DNA of 64,000 bases from Poriferisodalis sp965204125 (GTDB lineage: Bacteria > Actinomycetota > Acidimicrobiia > Acidimicrobiales > Poriferisodalaceae): the NCBI RefSeq assembly GCF_965204125.1, contig NZ_OZ241968.1:558001-622000 (forward strand), read 5' to 3'. Under the pieces are notes generated by a model that saw only the letters and a program-made list of their open reading frames with translations, was not told where the DNA came from and did not search any database. Both the position numbers and the translations under genes were made by a program. Shown here piece by piece: positions 17,132-25,791 of this stretch; the stretch's first letter is position 1; every line of letters starts with the position of its first letter.

Positions 17132-18217
17132 GTGACCGACGCCCGCTCGACTGGCTCCGGCGCGTCAGCCGGCGCCGACGCGGCACTGCAGGCTGCGGAT
17201 CTGAGGCTGCGGCAGCTCGGCATCGGCGCCGCTGCAGTCGTCGTCGCCGTCATCGCGGGGCTCACCATCGGGCCGGTCGGTATCGGTGCACATCGGGTGG
17301 CGCTCGAGCTCGCGGACGCGCTGCCGGGCTTGGCATTCGACTCGGGGCTCAGCGATGCACACGCTGCGATCGTCCGGGAAATCCGCTTGCCTCGCGTCGT
17401 GCTCGGGCTGCTCGTGGGTGCGGCGCTGTCCATGAGCGGTGCCACCTACCAGGCCGCCTTCCGCAACCCGCTTGCAGACCCGTATCTGCTGGGCATCGCA
17501 GCGGGTGCAGGTCTCGGGGCCACGATCGCCATCACCGCCAATGTGGGCGATGGTGCCGGCGCACTCGACCCGGTGCCCCTGGCTGCATTTGCCGGGGGAC
17601 TCTTGGCGGTGACGGTGTCGTACGCCGCGGGTCATCTCGGCGGCCGTTCGACGGCGTCGCTGATCCTCGCCGGCATTGCCGTCGCCAGCTTCCTGACGGC
17701 ATGCCAGACCTACGTGCTGCAGGCCAACAGCGATGCATTTCGCAGGATCATCGCCTGGATCCTCGGCCGGATAGCGACATCGGGCTGGTCAGAGCCTGCG
17801 CTGATGCTCCCCTACTTCGTGCTCACCGCCGCCGTCGTGATGCGCTACCGCCGGGCGCTGGACGTGCTGGCAGTGGGCGACGAAGAAGCCGCCGCTCTCG
17901 GGCTGAACCCGCGGCGGGTGCGCTTGGTCGTAGTGCTGGCGGCATCCCTCGCTGCGGCTGCGGCGGTTTCGGTCAGCGGGCTCATCGGCTTCGTCGGCAT
18001 CATCGTGCCGCACACGGTGCGGCTGGCGTTTGGGGCCAGCAACCGGGTGGTGCTGCCGCTGTCGGTGCTGTTTGGGGGCGCATTCATGGTGTTCGCCGAC
18101 TTGGCGGCGCGCACGGTGCTCTCGCCGGCGGAGCTGCCGATCGGTGTCGTCACCGCCTTCCTGGGCGCACCGTTCTTCGTGCTCGTGCTCCGCACGTCGC
18201 GCCGGGAGGTTTGGTGA
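17132..18217 (+). CDS. btuC: FecCD/BtuC-family ABC transporter permease
   Basis: 361 residues with about ten membrane segments in the FecCD pattern: an REIRLPRVVLGLLVGAALS motif, YQAAFRNPLADPYLLG, and VSGLIGFVGIIVPHTVRL near the coupling helix. Start is GTG 12 bases after the btuF stop. About 40 polar residues precede the first membrane helix. It forms the channel of the importer with BtuD. Its stop overlaps the next start in a TGATG junction, so translation is coupled. Confidence 0.9.
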   Translation: MTDARSTGSGASAGADAALQAADLRLRQLGIGAAAVVVAVIAGLTIGPVGIGAHRVALELADALPGLAFDSGLSDAHAAIVREIRLPRVVLGLLVGAALSMSGATYQAAFRNPLADPYLLGIAAGAGLGATIAITANVGDGAGALDPVPLAAFAGGLLAVTVSYAAGHLGGRSTASLILAGIAVASFLTACQTYVLQANSDAFRRIIAWILGRIATSGWSEPALMLPYFVLTAAVVMRYRRALDVLAVGDEEAAALGLNPRRVRLVVVLAASLAAAAAVSVSGLIGFVGIIVPHTVRLAFGASNRVVLPLSVLFGGAFMVFADLAARTVLSPAELPIGVVTAFLGAPFFVLVLRTSRREVW

Positions 18218-19035
18218 TGGCGGTGCGGATCCAGTCGCTGGCTGTCACGCTCGACAGCACTCCTGTGCTGCGCGGCGCCGACCTGGAGGTAGCAGCCGGC
18301 GAGTGGGTCAACGTCATCGGGCCCAACGGCGCAGGCAAGACCACCCTGTTGCGGGCTGTGCTCGGGCTGGTGCCGTTCCGGGGAAGCATCGATATCAACG
18401 GGCTGCGCGATCGCCGCCGGTCAGCGCGGGCCCGTCACGTCGCCTATGTCCCGCAGACCCCGGTGATCCCGCCGGGAATGCTCGTGGCCGACTACGTGCT
18501 GCTGGGGCGCACGCCGCACCGCGGCGTCTTCGCGGCCGAGACCGCAGGCGATCGCAGGATCGCCGCAGAAGTGCTGGAGCGGCTCGATCTCGGCGGCTTC
18601 AGCGAGCGCACCGTGCAGTCTCTTTCTGGAGGCGAGCGCCAGCGCACCGTGCTGGCCCGGGCGCTGACACAGCAGACCGAGGTGGTGCTGCTGGACGAGC
18701 CCACCACGGCGCTCGACCTCGGACACCAGCAAGATGTGCTCGAACTCGTCGAGACGCTGCGGCGCGAGCGTGGCTTGACCGTCGTCGCAACGCTGCACGA
18801 CCTGACGCTCGCGGCTCGGTACGGCGACCGCGTCGCGCTGCTCGCCGGCGGCCGGATCGCGCAGTGCGGTCGGCCTGCTGAGGTGCTTACCGTGGAGAAC
18901 ATCGCCGAGCATTTCGGGGCACACGTCCGCGTCATCGACGATCCGGAGGGACCGGTCATCGTCCCCACCTCCGCGCCCGCACCCGAGTTTGGAGCAGCCG
19001 AATTAGCAGCACTCGCAACCAGCAAGGAGTCGTGA
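18217..19035 (+). CDS. btuD: Corrinoid/iron-complex ABC transporter ATPase
   Basis: 272 residues. Walker A is GPNGAGKTT, the signature motif is SLSGGERQRT, Walker B is VVLLDEPTT, and the switch histidine is in ATLHDL. The Q-loop reads AYVPQTP. It hydrolyses ATP to drive import through the preceding permease. The ATG at 18217 overlaps the permease stop by one base (TGATG). The frame extends far upstream without a stop but that part is out of frame with the two real genes. The C-terminus overlaps the start of the adenosyltransferase gene. Confidence 0.92.
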   Translation: MAVRIQSLAVTLDSTPVLRGADLEVAAGEWVNVIGPNGAGKTTLLRAVLGLVPFRGSIDINGLRDRRRSARARHVAYVPQTPVIPPGMLVADYVLLGRTPHRGVFAAETAGDRRIAAEVLERLDLGGFSERTVQSLSGGERQRTVLARALTQQTEVVLLDEPTTALDLGHQQDVLELVETLRRERGLTVVATLHDLTLAARYGDRVALLAGGRIAQCGRPAEVLTVENIAEHFGAHVRVIDDPEGPVIVPTSAPAPEFGAAELAALATSKES

Positions 19036-19619
19036 TGAACGACGTACCGTCAGATGCCGAATCGCCGCCGACCGAGGATCCGCGACCTGGTGGCTTGCGG
19101 ACCGCCCGCAGCCTCGTTGTGGTGAACACTGGCGACGGCAAGGGCAAGTCGTCGGCGGCATTCGGCACAGCGATGAGGGCACGCGCCCGCGGCTGGCCGG
19201 TCGCAGTCGTGCAGTTCCTGAAATCAGACGACTGGGTGACTGGCGAACAGCTGATGGCTGAACCCCTCGGCATCGACTTCTGGTCGTTGGGTGAAGGCTT
19301 CACCTGGGACAGCGACGATCTCACCCGAGACGAAGCCGAGGCCCGCGAGGCGTGGCGGCACGGCAAGGCGTTGGTGGAAGCCGGCGAGCACCGATTGGTC
19401 GTGTTCGACGAGATCACCTACCCGCTCAACTGGGGCTGGATCGATGCCGCAGACGTGGAGGCCACGTTCAGGGAACGGCCCGAGCATGTCTCCTTGGTGC
19501 TGACCGGGCGTGACGCGCCGGAGTGGATGACGGACCTGGCCGACACCGTGACCGAGATGCGCAAGGCCAAGCACGCCTACGACTCGGGGATCGCGGCCAA
19601 GAAGGGCATCGACTACTGA
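19035..19619 (+). CDS. cobA: Corrinoid adenosyltransferase (cob(I)yrinic acid a,c-diamide adenosyltransferase)
   Basis: 194 residues of the CobA/CobO/BtuR family. The P-loop is NTGDGKGKSSAAFG, followed by VQFLKS, and the Walker-B-like VFDEITYPLNWGW is diagnostic. It transfers the 5'-deoxyadenosyl group of ATP to cobalt, completing salvage of imported corrinoid. AAGGAG at 19024-19029 is spaced for the ATG at 19035; a GTG three bases earlier would be too close. The start overlaps the btuD stop. Its place in a riboswitch-controlled import operon supports a salvage role. Confidence 0.93.
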   Translation: MNDVPSDAESPPTEDPRPGGLRTARSLVVVNTGDGKGKSSAAFGTAMRARARGWPVAVVQFLKSDDWVTGEQLMAEPLGIDFWSLGEGFTWDSDDLTRDEAEAREAWRHGKALVEAGEHRLVVFDEITYPLNWGWIDAADVEATFRERPEHVSLVLTGRDAPEWMTDLADTVTEMRKAKHAYDSGIAAKKGIDY

Positions 19620-19721
19620 GCCGCTGTGGGCGCGTGCCCGTGTGCTGCGTTCTCAGACTCTTCTCATCTCAGCTTCGTACCGTGCGTGCGCACCACTACG
19701 GCTACTCGGAGGCGAACCCGC

Positions 19722-20468
19722 GTGCTGAGACTCTTCCGCCCATCGCTGCTCGCGGTCGCGGCAGTCATGTCACTGGTGGCAATGGCTTGCTCAGGAGGCA
19801 ACCAGAACGGCCTGCCAACGCTGCTGGAGAGCACGTCGACCAGTGCCGCCGAAGCGCTCACAGCTGCAGGCTCTGACGGACCTTCCGAGGTGCCCGCTTC
19901 ACCAAGCGCAACCACAGCTCCTGCATCGACCGACACGGCGTCGACTGACGCAGAACAGGACGGCGCCGACGAAGCCGTCGGCGACGAGGAGCGCCTGCTG
20001 GAGTTCGCAGCGTGCATGCGCGACAACGGCGTGGAGTTCCCCGACCCGATCGTCGAGGCTGACGGCACGATCAGCTTCGGTCTGCGGCCGGGCGCCGGCG
20101 GTGCCGCGCAATCGGCAGAGAATCTGCAGCGCATCGGCCGCGATCCGGATCTGCCGGCAGCGCGCGAAGCATGCGGGGGCCTACTTGAAGGCCTCGCGTT
20201 CGGCCGAGGCAGTCAGGACTTCGCGGAGGCCCAGGCCGAGCGGGCCGACCGACTGCTCGAATTCGCCCAGTGCCTGCGAGACAACGGCGTCGATGTCGGT
20301 GATCCGGACACGAGCGGATTCGGCCCCGGCGGAGGAGGCGGGGCAGCCCGCCCGTTCGGCGACTTGGACTTCGACGATCCCGATGTGAGCAACGCAATGG
20401 ACATCTGCGCCGAACAGGTGTCAATCGCCCCGGGCCAGCGTGGCGGTCAGCCGCAGGCGGGACAATGA
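19722..20468 (+). CDS. Lipoprotein with duplicated LLEFAxCxRDNGV module
   Basis: 248 residues from a GTG start with GGAGG 9 bases upstream. The signal ends LVAMAC, lipidated Cys23. After a Ser/Thr/Ala-rich linker (about 30-88) come two copies of one module. Copy 1 (90-151) has RLLEFAACMRDNGVEFPDP with cysteines 98 and 151; copy 2 (178-229) has RLLEFAQCLRDNGVDVGDPD with cysteines 184 and 229, so each copy probably holds one disulfide. I do not recognise a named family. It is the first gene of an operon with an HlyD-like adaptor, ABC ATPase and MacB-type permease and overlaps the adaptor start by four bases, so it probably works with that exporter at the cell surface. Confidence 0.75.
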   Translation: MLRLFRPSLLAVAAVMSLVAMACSGGNQNGLPTLLESTSTSAAEALTAAGSDGPSEVPASPSATTAPASTDTASTDAEQDGADEAVGDEERLLEFAACMRDNGVEFPDPIVEADGTISFGLRPGAGGAAQSAENLQRIGRDPDLPAAREACGGLLEGLAFGRGSQDFAEAQAERADRLLEFAQCLRDNGVDVGDPDTSGFGPGGGGGAARPFGDLDFDDPDVSNAMDICAEQVSIAPGQRGGQPQAGQ

Positions 20469-22561
20469 GCACGCCACGCACTGGCCGACGGACGCGAGTT
20501 ACCGCTGTCTCCGCGGCACTCATCGTCATCGCTGCGATCGTCATCGTCGTGCTCGTTCTCCTGCGCGATGACCCAGACGACACCTCCCCCGACGCGGCCG
20601 AGTCGAGCCTCACCACGACGCTGATCGAACAGCGCGACCTCACCGAATACCTCGAGATCGACGGAACGCTCGACTACGAAGGCACGGTCACACTCGCCGC
20701 CCGCAGCGACGGATCGCTGATTCACCTCGCAGCCGAGGGCACCGTCGTGGGCCGGGGCGAATCGATCTACCTGATCCTGGATCCCCCGACCGAGGCGGAA
20801 ACCGCCGCTGCGCTGGCCGAAGTCGCATCGGCGCAGGACTCGCTCATGGTTGCTGAAGACGACCTGAGCAACGCCCGAGCAGGGCCTTCGGATGCCGACA
20901 TGGCCGCGGCACGAGCCGATGTTGCCACGGCCATCGAGGCGCGGGACGAGCTGATCGCAGCGCCCACCGTGTCTGAGATCCGCACGGCCGAGGCCGCTGT
21001 GGCCGTTGCTGCGGAAGCACTCGAGCATCTCGACAACCCCACGGATGCCGCACGCGCGCAGGCCCGCTCCGACCTCGCCGCTGCCCAAGAGCAGCTCGCC
21101 CAGTTGATTGCCGGAGCAACACGAGCCGAGATCGACTCTGCGAAGGCCAACTTGGTGACGGCGCAAGAAGCGCTCGCAGAATTGCTCGCTGAGCCATCGG
21201 AAGCCGAGATCGAATCGGCCGAAGCGGCGGTGGCGATCGCCTGGGAACGGCTCCGCGAAGAACTGCAGTGCTGCAGCACCGACGCCGAGATTGATGAACT
21301 GCGCGCCGTATTGCTGACCGCCGAAGAGGCGCTCGACGAACTCCTCGCCGGTCCGACCGAAGCTGAGGTCGATGAGGCAGAGGCACAGGTGCTCGCCGCT
21401 CAGGAGGCGCTCGACGGTCTCACCGACGGCCCGTCGGACGCAGAGATCGGCGATGCCGAAGCCCAGGTGCTCGCCGCACAGGAAACGCTCGACCTGCTCG
21501 ACAATCCCACCGAGGCGACGCGAGCCCAGGCACGGGCCGATCTCGCCGCTGCCTCAGAAGCACTTTCGGACCTGCGCGCCGGCCCCTCAGACGCAGAGAT
21601 CGACGCCGCGAACGCAGCAATCTTGGTTGCGGAAGAGGCCCTAGCCGACCTGTTGGCTCCCGCGTCGGAGACGGAGCTCGCGACGCTCACGGCGGCAGTC
21701 CAGAGTGCTGAAGCAGGGCTCAACGCCGCTGAGGCCAACTGGGCTGATCTCAGCCAGAGTCAGCACTCGCTCATCGTCCTGTACGGCAACATGCCCGCAT
21801 ATCGCACCATGGAGCCGGAAACCTCCGGCGACGATGTCCGTCAGCTCCAGGAGAACCTCGTCGAGCTCGGCTACCTCGATCGGGAACAGCGGGTCGCCGA
21901 CGGCGTCTTCGACGAGGCCACGGCCGCGGCAGTGCAGCGTTGGCAGCAGGATGTCGGACACCGCGTCGACGCGACAGTGGGCACCGCCGATGTGCTGTTC
22001 GTCGATGGTCCGGTGCAGATCGGGCCTTGGTCGGCGGGCATCGAGGTGGGCCAGGATCTGCCAGCCGGTACGACGCTTGCGTCGCTGACGGTGATCGAGT
22101 CGCCGACCGGCGGTGTCATGGCCACCACCCAGCGCGTCGCCGCCAACCTTCCCCTCGGCGACCGGGATCTCGTCAGCGAGGGGATCATCGTCGACGTGGA
22201 GTTGCCCGACGGCACCGATGTCGAGGGCACAGTTGTCGCCATCAACCCGTCCCCGGTTGCCGACCCCGCGACGGGCGAGAACGTCGTCGAGTTAACCATT
22301 CAGCTCCATAGCCCAGCCTCGGCGGTATGGATCGGCGCGTCGGTAATGGTGGAAATCACCGAGACCCTCATTGCAGATGCCTTGGTCGTGCCCGCTACCG
22401 CGCTGATTGCCCTCGTCGAGGGTGGGAGCGCCGTGGAGGTTCTCGCCGACGACGGAAGCGCTCGCTTGATCGGCGTGGAGACGGGGCTGTTCGTCGACGG
22501 CGACGTCGAAGTGCTCAGCCCGGAACTCGAGGCCGGCATGCGAGTGGTGGTTCCCCGTTGA
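20465..22561 (+). CDS. HlyD/MacA-like adaptor with 26-residue helical repeats and a peptidoglycan-binding domain
   Basis: 698 residues. One membrane helix (about 12-33) anchors it, followed by a lipoyl/barrel half near 50-105. From about 140 to 425 there are roughly ten tandem units averaging 26 residues, each beginning [GAEN]-P-[ST]-[DE]-A-E-I and ending in an EAL..L helix, predicted to form a very long alpha hairpin. A PG_binding_1 domain follows (about 453-500: SGDDVRQLQENLVELGY, AAAVQRWQQDVG). The second lipoyl half and beta domains run to the C-terminus. It probably links the MacB-type transporter to the cell wall. A Cys-Cys pair at 269-270 interrupts one repeat. Confidence 0.8.
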   Translation: MSTPRTGRRTRVTAVSAALIVIAAIVIVVLVLLRDDPDDTSPDAAESSLTTTLIEQRDLTEYLEIDGTLDYEGTVTLAARSDGSLIHLAAEGTVVGRGESIYLILDPPTEAETAAALAEVASAQDSLMVAEDDLSNARAGPSDADMAAARADVATAIEARDELIAAPTVSEIRTAEAAVAVAAEALEHLDNPTDAARAQARSDLAAAQEQLAQLIAGATRAEIDSAKANLVTAQEALAELLAEPSEAEIESAEAAVAIAWERLREELQCCSTDAEIDELRAVLLTAEEALDELLAGPTEAEVDEAEAQVLAAQEALDGLTDGPSDAEIGDAEAQVLAAQETLDLLDNPTEATRAQARADLAAASEALSDLRAGPSDAEIDAANAAILVAEEALADLLAPASETELATLTAAVQSAEAGLNAAEANWADLSQSQHSLIVLYGNMPAYRTMEPETSGDDVRQLQENLVELGYLDREQRVADGVFDEATAAAVQRWQQDVGHRVDATVGTADVLFVDGPVQIGPWSAGIEVGQDLPAGTTLASLTVIESPTGGVMATTQRVAANLPLGDRDLVSEGIIVDVELPDGTDVEGTVVAINPSPVADPATGENVVELTIQLHSPASAVWIGASVMVEITETLIADALVVPATALIALVEGGSAVEVLADDGSARLIGVETGLFVDGDVEVLSPELEAGMRVVVPR

Positions 22562-22575
22562 GCGATCGGCGAGCT

Positions 22576-23277
22576 ATGTCCGAGCCTCAACCCCCGGCCA
22601 TCGAGCTGCGTGGCGTCTCGAAGATCTACCCGGGATCGCCGCCCGTCAAGGCGCTGGACGACGTTTCGGTGCAGATCGGCCGGGGCCAGATGGTCGCTGT
22701 CGTCGGCCAATCGGGAAGCGGCAAGTCGACCATGCTCAACGTGATGGGCACGCTCGATCAGCCCACCAGCGGTTCGGTGCTGATCGAGGGCACCGACACA
22801 TCGTTGCTGACGGACAACCAACTGTCGGCAATCCGTGGTGGGCGCGTCGGTTTCGTGTTCCAGCGCTTCTTCCTCCTGTCGGGGATAGCGGTGATCGACA
22901 ATGTGGCGAACGGTCTGCTGTACACCGGCGCGACCCGGCCGCACCGGCGCAAGGCGGCCGAGGCTGTGCTCGAGCGTGTCGGGCTCGGCGCGCGCAGATG
23001 GCACAAACCCGACGAGCTGTCCGGCGGTGAGATGCAACGTGTCGCCATCGCCCGGGCGCTCGTCGGCGAGCCGGCGTTCGTCCTGGCCGACGAGCCCACC
23101 GGCAATCTCGACTCCGCCTCGTCGAATTCGATCATCGAGCTGCTGTTCTCGTTGCACGACGAAGGCCGGACAATTGTTGTCATCACCCACAACGAGGCAA
23201 TCGCCGCTGCGATGCCCCGGCAGCTGCAGATTCTCGACGGGCGTCTTGTGCGCGACACCGGGACGGTCCCGCAATGA
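22576..23277 (+). CDS. MacB/LolD-type ABC transporter ATPase
   Basis: 233 residues. Walker A is GQSGSGKST, the Q-loop region VGFVFQRFFLL is the MacB/LolD hallmark, the signature is LSGGEMQRVAIARAL, and Walker B is FVLADEPTGNLD. The switch is VVITHN. This subfamily drives mechanotransmission by FtsX-like permeases rather than import. The start chosen is the ATG 15 bases after the adaptor stop; a TTG overlapping that stop is an in-frame alternative. The end overlaps the permease start by four bases. Confidence 0.9.
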   Translation: MSEPQPPAIELRGVSKIYPGSPPVKALDDVSVQIGRGQMVAVVGQSGSGKSTMLNVMGTLDQPTSGSVLIEGTDTSLLTDNQLSAIRGGRVGFVFQRFFLLSGIAVIDNVANGLLYTGATRPHRRKAAEAVLERVGLGARRWHKPDELSGGEMQRVAIARALVGEPAFVLADEPTGNLDSASSNSIIELLFSLHDEGRTIVVITHNEAIAAAMPRQLQILDGRLVRDTGTVPQ

Positions 23278-24467
23278 ACTTGGCGCCGAGCCGCTTGCGT
23301 CCATCCGAGACAGCGCGCGTCGGTCTCGGATCGTTGGCAGCGCGCCGGCTCCGCTCGGCGTTGTCGGCGCTGGGCATTGCCATCGGCATCGCATCGCTGG
23401 TGGCTGTCCTGGGTCTGTCGGACTCGTCGAAGTCGGCGCTGCTCGACCAGATCGGCGCGCTCGGCACCAATCTGCTCACCATTGAGGCAGGCTCGGGCTT
23501 CGGTGCGGGCGATGCGGCTCTGCCCGAGACCTCGGTTGCGACGGTCAGCCGCGTGCCCACGGTGGAGGCAACGTCGGCCGTGTACGCAGTCGACGCCGGC
23601 GTGTACCGCAACGATCTCGTGCCCGAAGACCTCACCGGGGGCATCAGCGTGTACGGCACCGATCCGGGTCTCCTGGGTGCCCTCAACGGCGAGATCGCCC
23701 TCGGCTCATTCCTGACGGAGGCCACCCGCGATCATCCGGTGGCGGTGGTCGGGGCGGTCGCCGCCGAACGCCTGGGAGTCCGCAACCTCGACCAGCCGGT
23801 GCGGCTGTACATCGGCGACCGCTGGGTCGAGGTGGCAGGCGTGCTGGAGCCATTCGCCCTCGCCGCCAACCTCGATCGCGCTGTGCTGATCGGCGACCGG
23901 GCAGCCGGGCGCTACTACGACACCGAGCTGGCTCCGGCCACGGTGTACGTGCGCGTCCACGAGGACCACATCGACGCGACCCGCGACGTGCTGGCCGCGA
24001 CGGTCGATCCCGAGAATCCCGAAGAGGCCGAGATCAGCAGGCCGTCGGACCTGCTCGAAGCCAGGTCAGCCGCGGAGAGCTCCTTCACCTCGCTGTTCTT
24101 GGGCTTAGGCACGGTGGCGCTGTTGGTGGGCGGCATCGGCGTGGCAAACGTCATGGTGATCGGGGTCATCGAACGTCGCGGGGAGATCGGGCTGCGGCGC
24201 GCCATCGGCGCAACGAGGGCACACATCCGCCGGCAGTTCTTCACCGAGGCGCTGACGCTCGCGACCCTGGGCGGCACAGCAGGTGTGCTCTTGGGGGTTG
24301 CGGTGACCTACGGATACTCGCTCGCCCAAGGATGGCGCGTGATCATTCCACCGGTCGCCTTGATCGGCGGGTTCGCTGCGGCGGTCGCCATCGGCGTGAT
24401 CGCCGGCGTGTATCCGGCAATCAGGGCATCGCGAGTATCTCCCACGGAGGCGCTCCGCTCGGCCTGA
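23274..24467 (+). CDS. MacB/FtsX-type ABC transporter permease
   Basis: 397 residues with the MacB layout: one N-terminal membrane helix (LGIAIGIASLVAVLGL), a large extracytoplasmic MacB_PCD domain (about 60-265), then three C-terminal helices. The FtsX motif reads GGIGVANVMVIGVIERRGEIGLRRAIGATRAHIRRQF. With the ATPase, adaptor and lipoprotein it forms a complete export or envelope-maintenance system; the substrate (peptide, lipid or antibiotic) cannot be told from sequence. It starts within the last codons of the ATPase gene. Confidence 0.88.
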   Translation: MNLAPSRLRPSETARVGLGSLAARRLRSALSALGIAIGIASLVAVLGLSDSSKSALLDQIGALGTNLLTIEAGSGFGAGDAALPETSVATVSRVPTVEATSAVYAVDAGVYRNDLVPEDLTGGISVYGTDPGLLGALNGEIALGSFLTEATRDHPVAVVGAVAAERLGVRNLDQPVRLYIGDRWVEVAGVLEPFALAANLDRAVLIGDRAAGRYYDTELAPATVYVRVHEDHIDATRDVLAATVDPENPEEAEISRPSDLLEARSAAESSFTSLFLGLGTVALLVGGIGVANVMVIGVIERRGEIGLRRAIGATRAHIRRQFFTEALTLATLGGTAGVLLGVAVTYGYSLAQGWRVIIPPVALIGGFAAAVAIGVIAGVYPAIRASRVSPTEALRSA

Positions 24468-24590
24468 GGGATGCCGAGCCCCACGACGCCCCGCTCTTGG
24501 GACTCCGGCTCGCTGCCGCTCGCGGGTCGCTCGGGGCCCGGGGTCCAGCCTCTTAGCCTCTGACGCCATGCAACGGCACGGCGGCGCTTC

Positions 24591-25748
24591 GTGAGCGGCT
24601 TGAAGGTCTCCGAGCGGGCGGACATCGCGCCGTTCTTTGTGATGGAGATGATGCGGGCCGCCGCCGACCGGGAAGCGGCCGGCGGCGATGTGGTGCACAT
24701 GGAGGTCGGCCAGCCATCCACTCCCGCGCCGGCCGGGGCGCGCGCTGCTGCCAAGGCGGCAATCGACAGCGACGTGCTGGGTTACACGTCGGCCGTGGGC
24801 ATCGAACCGTTGCGCACGAGGCTGGTCCAGCACTACGCCGACTGGTACCGCTACGACACCGATGCCGGTCGCATCGTCGTTACCCAAGGTGCCAGCGGAG
24901 CATTCACGCTCGCGTTCCTTGCGTGCTTCGAGGCCGGCGACCGGGTGGCGGTGACTGCGCCCGGCTATCCCTGCTACCGCAACACGCTCGAAGCACTGGA
25001 CATCGAGGTCGTCGAGATTGCCGTCACGCCCGAGTCGGGCTTCCGGTTGAGCGCAGACATGGTCACGAGCGCCGGCCCGCTCGATGGGCTGGTCGTGGCT
25101 AGTCCCGCCAACCCGACCGGCACCATGCTCATGGCAGACGAACTGGGCCGGCTAGCCCGCTGGTGCCATGACGCCGGCGTGCGGCTGATCTCCGACGAGA
25201 TCTACCACGGCATCGCCTACGGAACCGAAGCCGCTACCGCTGGGGCGCACAGCCCGAGCGCGGTCGTGGTGAACAGCTTCTCCAAGTACTTCTCGATGAC
25301 CGGTTGGCGGTTGGGCTGGCTGGTGCTGCCGCCCGATCTGGTCTCACCCGTCGAGCGCCTCGCCCAGAACGCCACCATCGCCGCTGCCACGGTGAGCCAG
25401 CACGCCGCACTCGGCGCCTTCGACAGCATCGACGAGCTGGAAGCCAACGTCGCCCGCTACCGGGCGAACCGCCAGATCTTGCTCGACGGCCTGCCCGCAG
25501 CAGGGATCGATCGCATCGCCCCGCCTGACGGGGCGTTCTACATCTATGCCAACGTCGATCACCTCACCGACGACAGCGCTGAGCTGGCCGCGACCTGGCT
25601 CGCGGAACTCGGCATCGCCACCACGCCCGGCATCGACTTCGACCCCGCAGAGGGACATCGCTACATCCGGTTCTCGTTCGCAGGCAGCAACGACGACATG
25701 ATCCAGACCGTCGAACGCCTCACCGCGTGGGCCAAGCATCGAGGTTGA
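24591..25748 (+). CDS. Class I/II PLP-dependent aminotransferase
   Basis: 385 residues, fold type I. The PLP-binding lysine is Lys232 in NSFSKYFSMTGWRLGW. Other family residues are the N-terminal MEVGQPSTP, the GASGAFTLAF phosphate-binding turn, ASPANPTGTM with the conserved Asn, and the terminal RFSFAG arginine that binds the substrate carboxylate. It resembles aspartate/aromatic aminotransferases of the AspC-like group; the amino donor cannot be assigned. Start is GTG, giving MSGLKVSERADI. The 124 bases before it, after the MacB permease, hold only GC-rich repeats and no clear terminator. Confidence 0.88.
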   Translation: MSGLKVSERADIAPFFVMEMMRAAADREAAGGDVVHMEVGQPSTPAPAGARAAAKAAIDSDVLGYTSAVGIEPLRTRLVQHYADWYRYDTDAGRIVVTQGASGAFTLAFLACFEAGDRVAVTAPGYPCYRNTLEALDIEVVEIAVTPESGFRLSADMVTSAGPLDGLVVASPANPTGTMLMADELGRLARWCHDAGVRLISDEIYHGIAYGTEAATAGAHSPSAVVVNSFSKYFSMTGWRLGWLVLPPDLVSPVERLAQNATIAAATVSQHAALGAFDSIDELEANVARYRANRQILLDGLPAAGIDRIAPPDGAFYIYANVDHLTDDSAELAATWLAELGIATTPGIDFDPAEGHRYIRFSFAGSNDDMIQTVERLTAWAKHRG

Positions 25749-25791
25749 GCCCTCGGGCGCAACCCACGTCCCACCACTAGCGTCGCCACTC

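Noticed and set aside
16060..18216. A very long open frame in front of the btuD ATG, across btuF and btuC
   Set aside because: It is arginine-rich shadow sequence in another phase of two well-supported genes; the ATPase domain begins at MAVRIQSLAV.
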